A DNA stretch of 10,559 bases, taken from assembly GCA_027019885.1 (NCBI GenBank), contig JALUWC010000249.1, positions 1 through 10,559 on the forward strand. Direction: 5' to 3'. Source of the stretch: Geoglobus sp. Lineage in GTDB: Archaea > Halobacteriota > Archaeoglobi > Archaeoglobales > Archaeoglobaceae. Positions 1-5,824 of the stretch are shown piece by piece. Position 1 is the stretch's first letter. The number at the start of each line of letters is the position of its first letter. The notes under the pieces were generated by a model, which saw only the letters and a program-made list of their open reading frames with translations, was not told the origin of the DNA and did no database searches. The position numbers and the translations under genes were made by a program.

Positions 1-172
1 GACAGCTATTAAGGTAACTTATGAGGCTGTTCAGATCTTTGGAGGGTATGGATTCAGCAGGGAGTATGATGTTGAGCGCTATTACAGGGATGCGAGGGTT
101 GGTACGATATACGAGGGGACGAGTGAAATACAGAGGCTGATAATAGCAAGAGCATTGGCTGGTAGACTGTGA
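1..172 (+). CDS. Acyl-CoA dehydrogenase, C-terminal end (5' partial)
   Basis: This is the last 56 codons of a flavin-dependent acyl-CoA dehydrogenase, the enzyme that makes the 2,3-double bond in acyl-CoA during beta-oxidation. The frame opens at base 2 and ends at TGA 170-172. The visible part carries the family's C-terminal signature: [13 protein letters not shown], then the RDAR turn, then [10 protein letters not shown]. In medium- and short-chain members the Glu of YEGT is the catalytic base, and it is present here. The tail [11 protein letters not shown] is the usual final helix. Chain length specificity cannot be read from this fragment. The acyl-CoA synthetase gene follows 56 bases later on the same strand, which fits a fatty-acid degradation cluster, although a TATA-like element lies between them. 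The family call is secure; the substrate is unknown. Confidence 0.93.
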   Translation, partial: TAIKVTYEAVQIFGGYGFSREYDVERYYRDARVGTIYEGTSEIQRLIIARALAGRL

Positions 173-185
173 CGGAGAAGTAAAG

Positions 186-223
186 ATATTTAAATGATTA
201 ATTTTTGAAGAATGGTGGAGGTG
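186..223 (+). promoter_or_regulatory. Promoter and ribosome binding site of the acyl-CoA synthetase gene
   Basis: The A/T element ATATTTAAAT (186-195) follows a purine-rich stretch (about 177-185) and looks like an archaeal BRE/TATA pair. A start site about 25 bases downstream would fall near 213-216. This is followed at once by GGAGGTG (217-223), five bases before ATG 229. The Shine-Dalgarno placement selects ATG 229 over the in-frame TTG at 205. Confidence 0.55.
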
Positions 224-228
224 TCTCA

Positions 229-1887
229 ATGAGATTTGTGAAAGGATTTCCTGCAACAACCATGGAGGAGTATCAGCTGAACATGACAAAGATGATTGAA
301 TACGCGGCAACCTATTTTCCGAAAAGAGAAATCGCATCAAGACTTCATGATGGCAGTGTGATGAGGTACAGCTATAAAGAGGCCTTTGAGAGGGTGAAGA
401 GGCTTGCAGATTCCATGGAAAAGCTTGGAATTGAGGCAGGAGATAGAGTTGGTGTTATAAGCTGGAACACCCACAGATTTTATGAGCTGTTCTTTGCCAT
501 TCCAGCCATCGGAGCTGTTCTGCTTGAAATGAATCTCAGACTGCATCCAAAGGAGATAATTTACGTGGCAAATCACAGCGGGGCAAAAGCCATTTTTGTC
601 GATGAAACCCTTCTGCCTCTTGCAGAGGGCATAGCTCAGCATATAAAGGCTGAGAAGTACATCATAATGTCAGACGGTGAGCTTCCAGAAGCAGATCTCA
701 AAAACGTGCACAGCTATGAGGAGATGGTAAAAGAGGGAGACAAAAACTACGAACTGCCAGTAGTTGATGAGCACTCAGCGGCAACAGCCTGCTATACATC
801 AGGAACAACCGGAAATCCGAAAGGAGTTTACTATTCTCACAAAGCCCTCGCCCTGCACTCATTCACAGAACTTTACGCACTGAAACTCTCATCTGATGAT
901 GTTTACATGCAGCTCGTCCCAATGTTTCATGCCAACGGATGGGGTCTTTTCTACCCTGCAACAATTTCTGGATGCAAGCTTGTATTTCCCGGGAGGTATG
1001 CTGTTGACAATATGGGCCCTGTTGTGGAGCTGATGAAAAACGAGGGAGTTACTGTCACGGCAGGAGCTCCTGCGATATTCCTTCCAATGCTGAAGTATCT
1101 TGAAAGCCTGAAAGAAAAGCCAGAATTTAATGTGAGAGCTTGGAGCGGGGCAACCGAGCCTCCTGTTGCGATGATGAAGGGTTTGCTTGAATACGGCATA
1201 GAGGTTACCCATGCATACGGAGCCACCGAAACCACTCCTCTGGTATGCTACAACTTCATAAAGCCTGAGCTGAAAGATATTAGCGAGGATGAGAAGTGGG
1301 AGATAAAGAGAAAGCAGGGCATTCCAGTTTTCGGTGTTGAGGTGGCACTGGCTGATGAAAACGGCAACCTTCTTCCATGGGATGGAAAGAGCATAGGAGA
1401 GCTTTACATCAGGGGACACTGGGTTACGGGAATGTACTATGAGGATCCGAGAACCGCAGAGTCTTTTGTTGGTGAGGATGTGCTGAAATGGTGGAAGAGC
1501 GGTGACGCTGCCACAATAGATGAGCATGGCTACATTAAGATAGTTGACAGGTTCAAGGATCTGATAAAGAGTGGAGGGGAGTGGATAAGCAGCATTGACC
1601 TTGAAAACTATCTAATCGCCCACCCAGCAGTGTTTGAGGCTTGCGTTATTGGCATACCTCATCCAAAATGGGAGGAAAGGCCGATTGCATTTGTTGTTCT
1701 GAAGGAGGAGTACAGGGGCAAGGTGACGAAGGAAGATTTAACAAAGCATCTCAGCCAGAGGTTTGCGAAATGGCAATTGCCGGATGAGATTCTTTTTGTG
1801 AATGAGATCCCAAAGACAAGCGTTGGAAAGGCAAGCAAGAGAACTCTGAGAGAGCAGTACAGGGATTTCTATATGGAAAAGACCTGA
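229..1887 (+). CDS. AMP-forming acyl-CoA synthetase (fatty acid-CoA ligase)
   Basis: A 552-residue member of the ANL superfamily, predicted to activate a carboxylic acid with ATP to an acyl-adenylate and pass it to CoA in the cytoplasm. The core motifs are present in order: the phosphate loop YTSGTTGNPKG (from residue 189), YGATETTP (from 330), SGDAA (from 424), the hinge region DRFKDLIKSGGEWIS (from 440), and PKTSVGKASKR near the C-terminus with the catalytic Lys at about 534. Length and motifs match medium/long-chain fatty acid-CoA ligases, and the W-rich WWKSGD segment is typical of that branch. The acid it uses cannot be assigned. I chose ATG 229 because GGAGGTG stands five bases upstream; a TTG at 205 would add eight residues but has no such site. 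Together with the preceding acyl-CoA dehydrogenase gene, this points to fatty-acid degradation, which Archaeoglobales use as a carbon and energy source. Confidence 0.92.
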   Translation: MRFVKGFPATTMEEYQLNMTKMIEYAATYFPKREIASRLHDGSVMRYSYKEAFERVKRLADSMEKLGIEAGDRVGVISWNTHRFYELFFAIPAIGAVLLEMNLRLHPKEIIYVANHSGAKAIFVDETLLPLAEGIAQHIKAEKYIIMSDGELPEADLKNVHSYEEMVKEGDKNYELPVVDEHSAATACYTSGTTGNPKGVYYSHKALALHSFTELYALKLSSDDVYMQLVPMFHANGWGLFYPATISGCKLVFPGRYAVDNMGPVVELMKNEGVTVTAGAPAIFLPMLKYLESLKEKPEFNVRAWSGATEPPVAMMKGLLEYGIEVTHAYGATETTPLVCYNFIKPELKDISEDEKWEIKRKQGIPVFGVEVALADENGNLLPWDGKSIGELYIRGHWVTGMYYEDPRTAESFVGEDVLKWWKSGDAATIDEHGYIKIVDRFKDLIKSGGEWISSIDLENYLIAHPAVFEACVIGIPHPKWEERPIAFVVLKEEYRGKVTKEDLTKHLSQRFAKWQLPDEILFVNEIPKTSVGKASKRTLREQYRDFYMEKT

Positions 1888-1910
1888 GCCGCGTGATTTC
1901 AATCTCATTT

Positions 1911-1960
1911 CTTAATTTTTAAGCAATTATAAATTTCCCTTTAAGCTTTCGAGTTTCCGT
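1911..1960 (+). terminator. Possible T-rich transcription end after the acyl-CoA synthetase gene
   Basis: Downstream of the stop codon lies a small inverted repeat CTTAA-TTT-TTAAG (1911-1923) with an internal T5 run, followed by further A/T-rich sequence. Archaeal termination often needs only a T-rich tract, so this is a reasonable end for the plus-strand transcript. The stem is only five A/T-rich pairs, so the hairpin itself is weak evidence. Confidence 0.35.
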
Positions 1961-2011
1961 AAACCATTTTCTTTCTTGGATTACATACCATTTACTGCAA
2001 CCATATATGGC

Positions 2012-2155
2012 TCAACTCTTTAACCATTTTGTGGTTTTGGACCTGATAGCTGTGTATAGCTCAGAAACATCCTCTGTAACTTCTACTGGCTCTTTGATCC
2101 CATGGTAAAGCTTTTTCCCATTTTTCCTCAAATCTGAATTGTTCTTCTTAATCAT
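2012..2155 (-). CDS. Small hypothetical protein (47 aa) coupled to the rhodanese gene
   Basis: A short frame from ATG 2155-2153 to TGA 2014-2012 encodes 47 residues that I do not recognise. Its start overlaps the stop of the upstream rhodanese gene as ATGA, the arrangement seen in translationally coupled archaeal genes. The product is hydrophilic and basic (nine Lys, two Arg, against six acidic residues). It begins MIKKNNSDLRKNGKK, has a central PVEVTEDVSELY segment that could form a helix, and ends TTKWLKS. There is no signal peptide, membrane segment or cysteine. The preceding bases, GGTTGTGGG, give only a weak ribosome binding site, so coupling would have to carry initiation. Alternatives are a chance frame or the decayed start of a longer gene, because the bases below the stop also look non-coding. 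Confidence is moderate to low. Confidence 0.4.
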   Translation of the reverse strand: MIKKNNSDLRKNGKKLYHGIKEPVEVTEDVSELYTAIRSKTTKWLKS

Positions 2156-2568
2156 CCCACAACCCCATATCCAGCCTTAACCCACGCAACTATACCTCCA
2201 TTAATCTCATAAACCTCTCTAAACCCAAGTCCCCTGAAAACCGGCATCGCCAAGTCAGATCTGTGACCGGTTCTGCAGTAGACAACATAGATTCTATCTT
2301 TGTCAAGTTTATTCAGCTTCTGCTTGAAAGCTGGATCATAGAAATTGATGTTGATGGCGTTTTCAATGTGCCCTGCATTGTATTCCTGAGGCGTTCTTAT
2401 GTCCAGTACGACAAAATTGGGGTCACTTTTGTGAGTTTCTATCAGTCTGTAAGCCTCATCGGCACTTATCCTGACTATTTTCTGCTGGCTATGCTGGGAT
2501 GTTGTGCATCCAGCTATGGCTATTGCAGAAAGCACCACAAGCAGGAGTGCGAGGTTTCTGAACTTCAT
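2152..2568 (-). CDS. Rhodanese-domain lipoprotein
   Basis: A 138-residue single-domain rhodanese carrying an export signal. The N-terminus MKFRNLALLLVVLSAIAIAGC has a short basic start, a hydrophobic core and a lipobox IAGC with the lipidated Cys at 21. A polar linker follows, then the rhodanese fold: VVLDIRTPQEYNAGHI (about 53-68) and the active loop C98-R-T-G-H-R103, whose Cys would carry the persulfide. The loop has six residues, as in sulfur-transferring rhodaneses. The mature protein should sit on the outer face of the membrane, so it is unlikely to serve the cytoplasmic ThiI or IscU directly. I chose ATG 2568 because it places the signal peptide at the N-terminus and lies downstream of the likely start site; in-frame TTG 2625 and ATG 2622 would put 18-19 odd residues before the signal. 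The sulfur acceptor is unknown. Confidence 0.85.
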   Translation of the reverse strand: MKFRNLALLLVVLSAIAIAGCTTSQHSQQKIVRISADEAYRLIETHKSDPNFVVLDIRTPQEYNAGHIENAININFYDPAFKQKLNKLDKDRIYVVYCRTGHRSDLAMPVFRGLGFREVYEINGGIVAWVKAGYGVVG

Positions 2569-2635
2569 GAGCGAAATTTGTGAGAGAGAAGATAAGCCAT
2601 TTTCAGGATTTAGTTTTGCCATCAAAAGCGATAAA

Positions 2636-2645
2636 GTAAAATATG
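2636..2645. promoter_or_regulatory. Shared TATA-like element between divergent genes
   Basis: The 96-base gap between the rhodanese ATG (2568) and the plus-strand GTG (2665) holds one clear A/T element, TAAAATAT (2637-2644). Read on the plus strand, a start site about 25 bases on falls almost at GTG 2665, giving a nearly leaderless transcript. Read on the minus strand it falls near 2614, which supports rhodanese ATG 2568 over the longer versions. Whether it works both ways is inference. Confidence 0.4.
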
Positions 2646-2664
2646 GCTGTAACAGAATTGAAAG

Positions 2665-3711
2665 GTGTTTCTGAGCATATACCGAAAAAAGGATGGAGAG
2701 GAAATTCTAAAAGCTTTGAAAAATCTGAAGCCGTCCTTCAGGGCTGAAGGAGAGTGTGAGATAATAGCCTCCGACAATGATGGCAGAGTCTCTGTGGGCA
2801 GATACAGAGATCTGATTGTTGTCATGTCAGATAAAGCGATTAATGCTGGCTCAGAACCCCTCAATACCTTCAGAATTGAATTTGAAAAGGTTGAGATGGG
2901 AAAGGACTTTTATTACGGAAAATACAGGCTTGAAAATGATGCACTATCAATTGAAACAAAAAAAGATACGAAAAAGATGATTGAGATCTTACCACCCCTG
3001 CTTTCTGAGATTACAGTTTCCAGAATCCTTATTTCCGATGCGAGCGTAAAGGCAGAATACCTCACAAAAGAGGAAACAAACATAATCAACAAAATAACCG
3101 AGATCCTCGAAGGTGCAAAATCCCTGAGCATAATGAAACTTGAAGAGCTTGCTTTCAGCGTTTCCTCACTTAAAGGGTCTTTTTTCTCATCCTACATGAG
3201 GTACAAGGACGAACTTGAGGAAATAAGCTACAGTCTTATAAGAGCCCAGAGGCTCTCAGAAAAAGCTGGAAAGTTGCTGTATGACGAGATTGAAGAACTG
3301 AAAAGAGAACTGAGCATCCTGAGACAGTACGAGTCAAGTTTTGAGTCAACGCTGAACGGTGTGAGGGATGCTCTGGACACAATACATCTCAAGCTTGAAA
3401 GCCTGCACAGAAAGGAGGATCTGGAGATGCAGAGAAAAACCTCATCTCTGCAGGCGGCAGCAGCGGTAATTGAGTTCATAGCCATCTTCTATTATACCCT
3501 CGGAATCTGGAGCAAGTACGCCGATCTGCATTCCATACCGAAATGGATAACCTTCTCGCTTCTCACAGCTCTGTCGTTTCTGATGGTGGTTTACACTGAG
3601 ATATTCGGCGAGATAATTGCCAGAAGGAGGATAGAAAGAAAATTTTATGTTGTTACGGCTCTCACTGCCCTTACAATCCTCGCAATGTTTTATGTCACTC
3701 TTTTCCCCTGA
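2665..3711 (+). CDS. Conserved-looking membrane protein with long helical region (function unknown)
   Basis: A 348-residue protein I cannot assign to a known function. Residues 1-125 look like a soluble mixed alpha/beta domain (strands such as SVGRYRDLIVVMSD). Residues about 135-260 are strongly helical and charged, with coiled-coil character around 180-260 (DEIEELKRELSILRQY). Three hydrophobic segments close the protein: about 263-282, 293-314 and 327-347, with the basic cluster RRRIERK at 320-326 between the last two. The helical stalk running into C-terminal membrane helices recalls CorA-like channels in shape only; there is no GMN motif and the helix number differs. The start is GTG 2665, with a weak upstream GAAAGG and a TATA-like element placed for a leaderless transcript. 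Its 3' end overlaps the convergent ferritin-like gene by 17 bases. Confidence 0.75.
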   Translation: MFLSIYRKKDGEEILKALKNLKPSFRAEGECEIIASDNDGRVSVGRYRDLIVVMSDKAINAGSEPLNTFRIEFEKVEMGKDFYYGKYRLENDALSIETKKDTKKMIEILPPLLSEITVSRILISDASVKAEYLTKEETNIINKITEILEGAKSLSIMKLEELAFSVSSLKGSFFSSYMRYKDELEEISYSLIRAQRLSEKAGKLLYDEIEELKRELSILRQYESSFESTLNGVRDALDTIHLKLESLHRKEDLEMQRKTSSLQAAAAVIEFIAIFYYTLGIWSKYADLHSIPKWITFSLLTALSFLMVVYTEIFGEIIARRRIERKFYVVTALTALTILAMFYVTLFP

Positions 3712-3889
3712 GTATTCTCACAGCCTTCAGTCTATCATTTATCATTCTAAGATGTTCCTTTTCCTGAGTTATGAGAAAATCAAGCAATTCCTTGGTTTCG
3801 TGATCCGCCTCATTCATCATTTCCTGATATATCCTGATCGCATCAACTTCAAGCTGTCTTGCCTTTTCAAGAATGTTTTCAGGGGTCAT
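3695..3889 (-). CDS. Two-helix ferritin-like (half-ferritin) protein, 64 aa
   Basis: A very small, almost wholly helical protein with the metal-binding signature of one half of a ferritin/rubrerythrin bundle. Numbered from ATG 3889, helix 1 contains E14-V-D-A-I-R-I-Y (the family pattern ExxAIxxY) and helix 2 contains E43-K-E-H46 (ExxH), with 28 residues between the two Glu. Full ferritin-like proteins have two such helix pairs. Here there is one, so a diiron site could form only by dimerisation, as known for encapsulated ferritins. An iron-binding or iron-donating role next to IscU is inference. There is no Shine-Dalgarno; an A/T element (about 3911-3922) lies 25 bases upstream, so ATG 3889 may begin a leaderless message. 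An in-frame TTG directly before it (3892) is less likely. The gene is 34 bases below the IscU stop and overlaps the convergent plus-strand gene. Confidence 0.7.
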   Translation of the reverse strand: MTPENILEKARQLEVDAIRIYQEMMNEADHETKELLDFLITQEKEHLRMINDRLKAVRILRGKE

Positions 3890-3910
3890 CAAAAATCAAT
3901 AATGCTGAAG

Positions 3911-3922
3911 AATAATAAAAAC
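3911..3922 (-). promoter_or_regulatory. Possible TATA element of the ferritin-like gene, or end of the IscU transcript
   Basis: Between the IscU stop and the ferritin-like ATG the minus strand reads GTTTTTATTATT. The T run could terminate the IscU message. The same A/T block is centred about 26 bases before ATG 3889, the spacing expected of a TATA box for a leaderless gene. The sequence alone cannot separate the two readings. Confidence 0.35.
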
Positions 3923-3923
3923 A

Positions 3924-4376
3924 TTACATCGGACAGAGTTCTCCATGGTTGTCTTGCTCTTCTTCATCCGGGAGATTATCAAGCCCAAGTTTCTTCAGAT
4001 CATCCTCTCTTCCCTGCTTTTTGAGATAATCAGCTATTGCTCTTTTCAATGCATCAGCGGCAAGATTTGAACAGTGCATTTTCTGGGGTGGCAGGCCACC
4101 AAGAGCCTCTGCAACTGTCTGCTTTGTAATCTGGAGAGCCTCCTCTATTGTTTTGCCAATTGCAAGCTCGGTTGCCATGCTGCTTGTTGCTATTGCAGCA
4201 CCACATCCGAACGTCTGAAACTTTATGTCCATTATTTTATCGTCTTTAACCTTGATGTACATGGTCATAAGATCCCCGCAGACAGGGTTTCCAACAGTTC
4301 CAACGCCATCTGCGTCCTCAATAACTCCAACATTCTTCGGATTTCTGAAATGTTCCAGAACCTTCTCACTATACAT
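3924..4376 (-). CDS. iscU: IscU-type Fe-S cluster assembly scaffold
   Basis: IscU/NifU-N family scaffold on which [2Fe-2S] clusters are built in the cytoplasm, 150 residues from ATG 4376. The three ligand cysteines are present in standard settings: GNPVC33GD35, FGC58GAA and MHC102SNLA. The conserved Asp35, which governs cluster release, is kept. The usual HscA-binding LPPVK is LPPQK here; archaea generally lack the dedicated HscA/HscB pair, so this motif may be under little constraint. After the fold comes an acidic linker and a tail GELC148PM with a fourth cysteine not typical of the family. The start is fixed by AGGAGGT (4384-4390) seven bases upstream; this site lies inside the last codons of iscS. 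Stop and start are one base apart, so the two proteins should be made together and probably act as a complex. Confidence 0.95.
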   Translation of the reverse strand: MYSEKVLEHFRNPKNVGVIEDADGVGTVGNPVCGDLMTMYIKVKDDKIMDIKFQTFGCGAAIATSSMATELAIGKTIEEALQITKQTVAEALGGLPPQKMHCSNLAADALKRAIADYLKKQGREDDLKKLGLDNLPDEEEQDNHGELCPM

Positions 4377-4377
4377 G

Positions 4378-5535
4378 CTAACCACCTCCTGATTTTTTCT
4401 GCATATAAAGCGGAGACATCATCCTGAGTCTTTCAATTATGGGTGGAAGCTTTTCGAGAACGTAATCAACGTCTTCCATTTTGCTCCATCTGCCAAGACT
4501 GAAGACAACACTGCCATGAGCTTCCTCATGCTTCAAACCAATCGCCATCAGAACATGGGAAGGTTGAAGGGTTTTTGACGTGCAAGCTGATCCTGTTGAT
4601 GCCTGTATGCCTTCCATATCTATGCTGAGTAAAATGGACTCTCCCTCGATGTAGCTGAATCTCACACTAACGTTGTTTGGCAGCCTGTCCTCAGGATGCC
4701 CGTTGAGGAATGTATCCTCAATCTTCAGCAAACCATCAATTAGCCTGTCTCTCATCTCCTTCAGCTTTTCTGATTCCTTCCTCCATTCATCCTTTGCTAT
4801 CTCAGCAGCCTTTCCAAAGCCAGCTATTCCTGCAACATTCTCAGTCCCGCCTCTCATTCCAGATTCCTGTCCACCGCCGAGTATTATTGGATTAACCCTC
4901 ACACCCTTCCTCAGATACAGCGCACCAACTCCTCTCGGCCCGTAAATGTCATTGGATGAGAGGGTGAGCATGTCAGCACCCATCTTCTCCGCATCAACCT
5001 CAATCTTTCCAAGGCTGGCTGTTGCATCTACATGAAGCGCTGTTTTCACAACCTCTCTTATCTCCTGAATGTCCTGAATTGTCCCAATTTCAGGGTTTGC
5101 ATGCTGTACTGAGACCAGAATTGTGTCATCTCTAATTAAATTTTCAAGCTCATCAAGCTTTACCTTTCCAGATTCATCAACGGGAGCATAATCCACCTCA
5201 AATCCGTTCTTCATCAGGAATTTTGCCGAGTTGATCACAGATATGTGTTCAATTGCACTGACAACTATATGGTTTCCCTTCCTTTTGTTTCTCATGGCGT
5301 ATCCTATCACCGCCATATTGTTTGCTTCCGTAGCCCCAGAGGTGAACACAATCTCAGAGCTGTCAGCATTTATCAGCTCCGCCACCTTGCTTCTCGCCTC
5401 TTCAATGATATTTCTTGCTTCAAGACCGAAAGAATGGACTGACGATGGGTTTCCCGGATGCTTGAAATATCTGAGCATTTCTTCAACAACCCTATCATCG
5501 ACAGGTGAGCCGGCCACATAATCAAGATAGGGCAT
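4378..5535 (-). CDS. iscS: IscS/NifS-family protein lacking the PLP lysine
   Basis: A 385-residue class V aminotransferase-fold protein, by position and sequence the IscS partner of IscU. Normal IscS takes sulfur from cysteine using PLP bound to a Lys in a S-x-H-K-I-Y-G-P motif. Here that motif reads SSND196IYGP, so the Lys is Asp and the preceding His is Asn. Other cofactor contacts also differ from Escherichia coli IscS: HVNNEIG is HANPEIG (second Asn to Pro), DATQS is DATAS, and ATTP near the N-terminus is AGSP. The catalytic loop Cys is kept (STGSAC318TS), as are the TSGATEANN and GGGQESGMR regions. I recall the same Asp in A. fulgidus IscS, whose Cys acts as a cluster ligand with IscU. 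ATG 5535 is preferred over GTG 5544 because GAGAGGTG lies six bases before it and its stop-start gap to TusA is one base. Confidence 0.93.
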   Translation of the reverse strand: MPYLDYVAGSPVDDRVVEEMLRYFKHPGNPSSVHSFGLEARNIIEEARSKVAELINADSSEIVFTSGATEANNMAVIGYAMRNKRKGNHIVVSAIEHISVINSAKFLMKNGFEVDYAPVDESGKVKLDELENLIRDDTILVSVQHANPEIGTIQDIQEIREVVKTALHVDATASLGKIEVDAEKMGADMLTLSSNDIYGPRGVGALYLRKGVRVNPIILGGGQESGMRGGTENVAGIAGFGKAAEIAKDEWRKESEKLKEMRDRLIDGLLKIEDTFLNGHPEDRLPNNVSVRFSYIEGESILLSIDMEGIQASTGSACTSKTLQPSHVLMAIGLKHEEAHGSVVFSLGRWSKMEDVDYVLEKLPPIIERLRMMSPLYMQKKSGGG

Positions 5536-5536
5536 T

Positions 5537-5770
5537 TCAAACACCTCTCTGAATTTTTATCATGATTACACCATTTTCCTCTTCAATACCGAGAATTCTA
5601 TGTCCTGCCCTTTCTGCCCAGTCGGGGATGTCTTTCTTTGCAGAAGGATCATCTGCAAGCACCTCAACCACCTCTCCAACATCTACCTCCTCAATCGCCT
5701 TTCTTGCCATGAAAAGAGGCATTGGACAGAACATTCCAAGGCAGTCGACGGATTTCTTGCTTTCCATCAT
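5537..5770 (-). CDS. tusA: TusA/SirA-like sulfur carrier protein
   Basis: A 77-residue single-domain TusA/SirA (YeeD) family protein. Family members carry sulfur as a persulfide on the Cys of a CPxP motif and hand it to tRNA-thiolating, molybdenum-cofactor or sulfur-oxidation enzymes. Here the motif is C15-P-M-P at the start of helix 1, preceded by VDC10LGMF; Cys10 is an additional cysteine where the family usually has Ala or another small residue. The rest ([25 protein letters not shown], then [17 protein letters not shown]) fits the beta-alpha-beta-alpha-beta-beta fold over its whole length. The first gene of a tusA-iscS-iscU set, it has its own TATA element about 25 bases upstream and no ribosome binding site, suggesting a leaderless start at ATG 5770 or 5767. 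Which partner it serves is inference; ThiI lies just upstream and IscS just downstream. Confidence 0.9.
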   Translation of the reverse strand: MMESKKSVDCLGMFCPMPLFMARKAIEEVDVGEVVEVLADDPSAKKDIPDWAERAGHRILGIEEENGVIMIKIQRGV

Positions 5771-5785
5771 CTTAATTTCACGCCG

Positions 5786-5796
5786 TAAATTATATA
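5786..5796 (-). promoter_or_regulatory. TATA box of the tusA-iscS-iscU unit
   Basis: In the 54-base gap after thiI the minus strand reads TATATAATTTA (5796-5786), a good archaeal TATA box with A-rich sequence upstream. A start site about 25 bases on falls at or next to ATG 5770/5767, so the transcript is probably leaderless. This suggests that tusA-iscS-iscU can be transcribed separately from the SepCysS-DUF169-thiI genes. Confidence 0.6.
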
Positions 5797-5824
5797 TTGA
5801 TTTTGCAATTTTGCTTTCGCTCTC

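Noticed and set aside
205..228. TTG start adding eight residues to the acyl-CoA synthetase
   Set aside because: It lies upstream of the GGAGGTG site, which is correctly spaced for ATG 229.
889..1527. Long open frame on the minus strand inside the acyl-CoA synthetase gene
   Set aside because: It is antisense to a gene with clear family motifs, its translation shows no domain-like pattern, and it has no ribosome binding site.
1911..1923. Inverted repeat as an intrinsic hairpin terminator
   Set aside because: Five A/T-rich base pairs are too weak; only the T-rich tract is kept as a possible termination signal.
1888..2011. Remnant of a mobile element or RNA gene between the two convergent left-hand genes
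   Set aside because: The sequence is A/T-rich, without terminal repeats, transposase-like frames or a cloverleaf-like structure.
2569..2625. Longer rhodanese with 19 extra N-terminal residues
   Set aside because: It would bury the signal peptide behind a polar segment, and the likely transcription start falls after these start codons.
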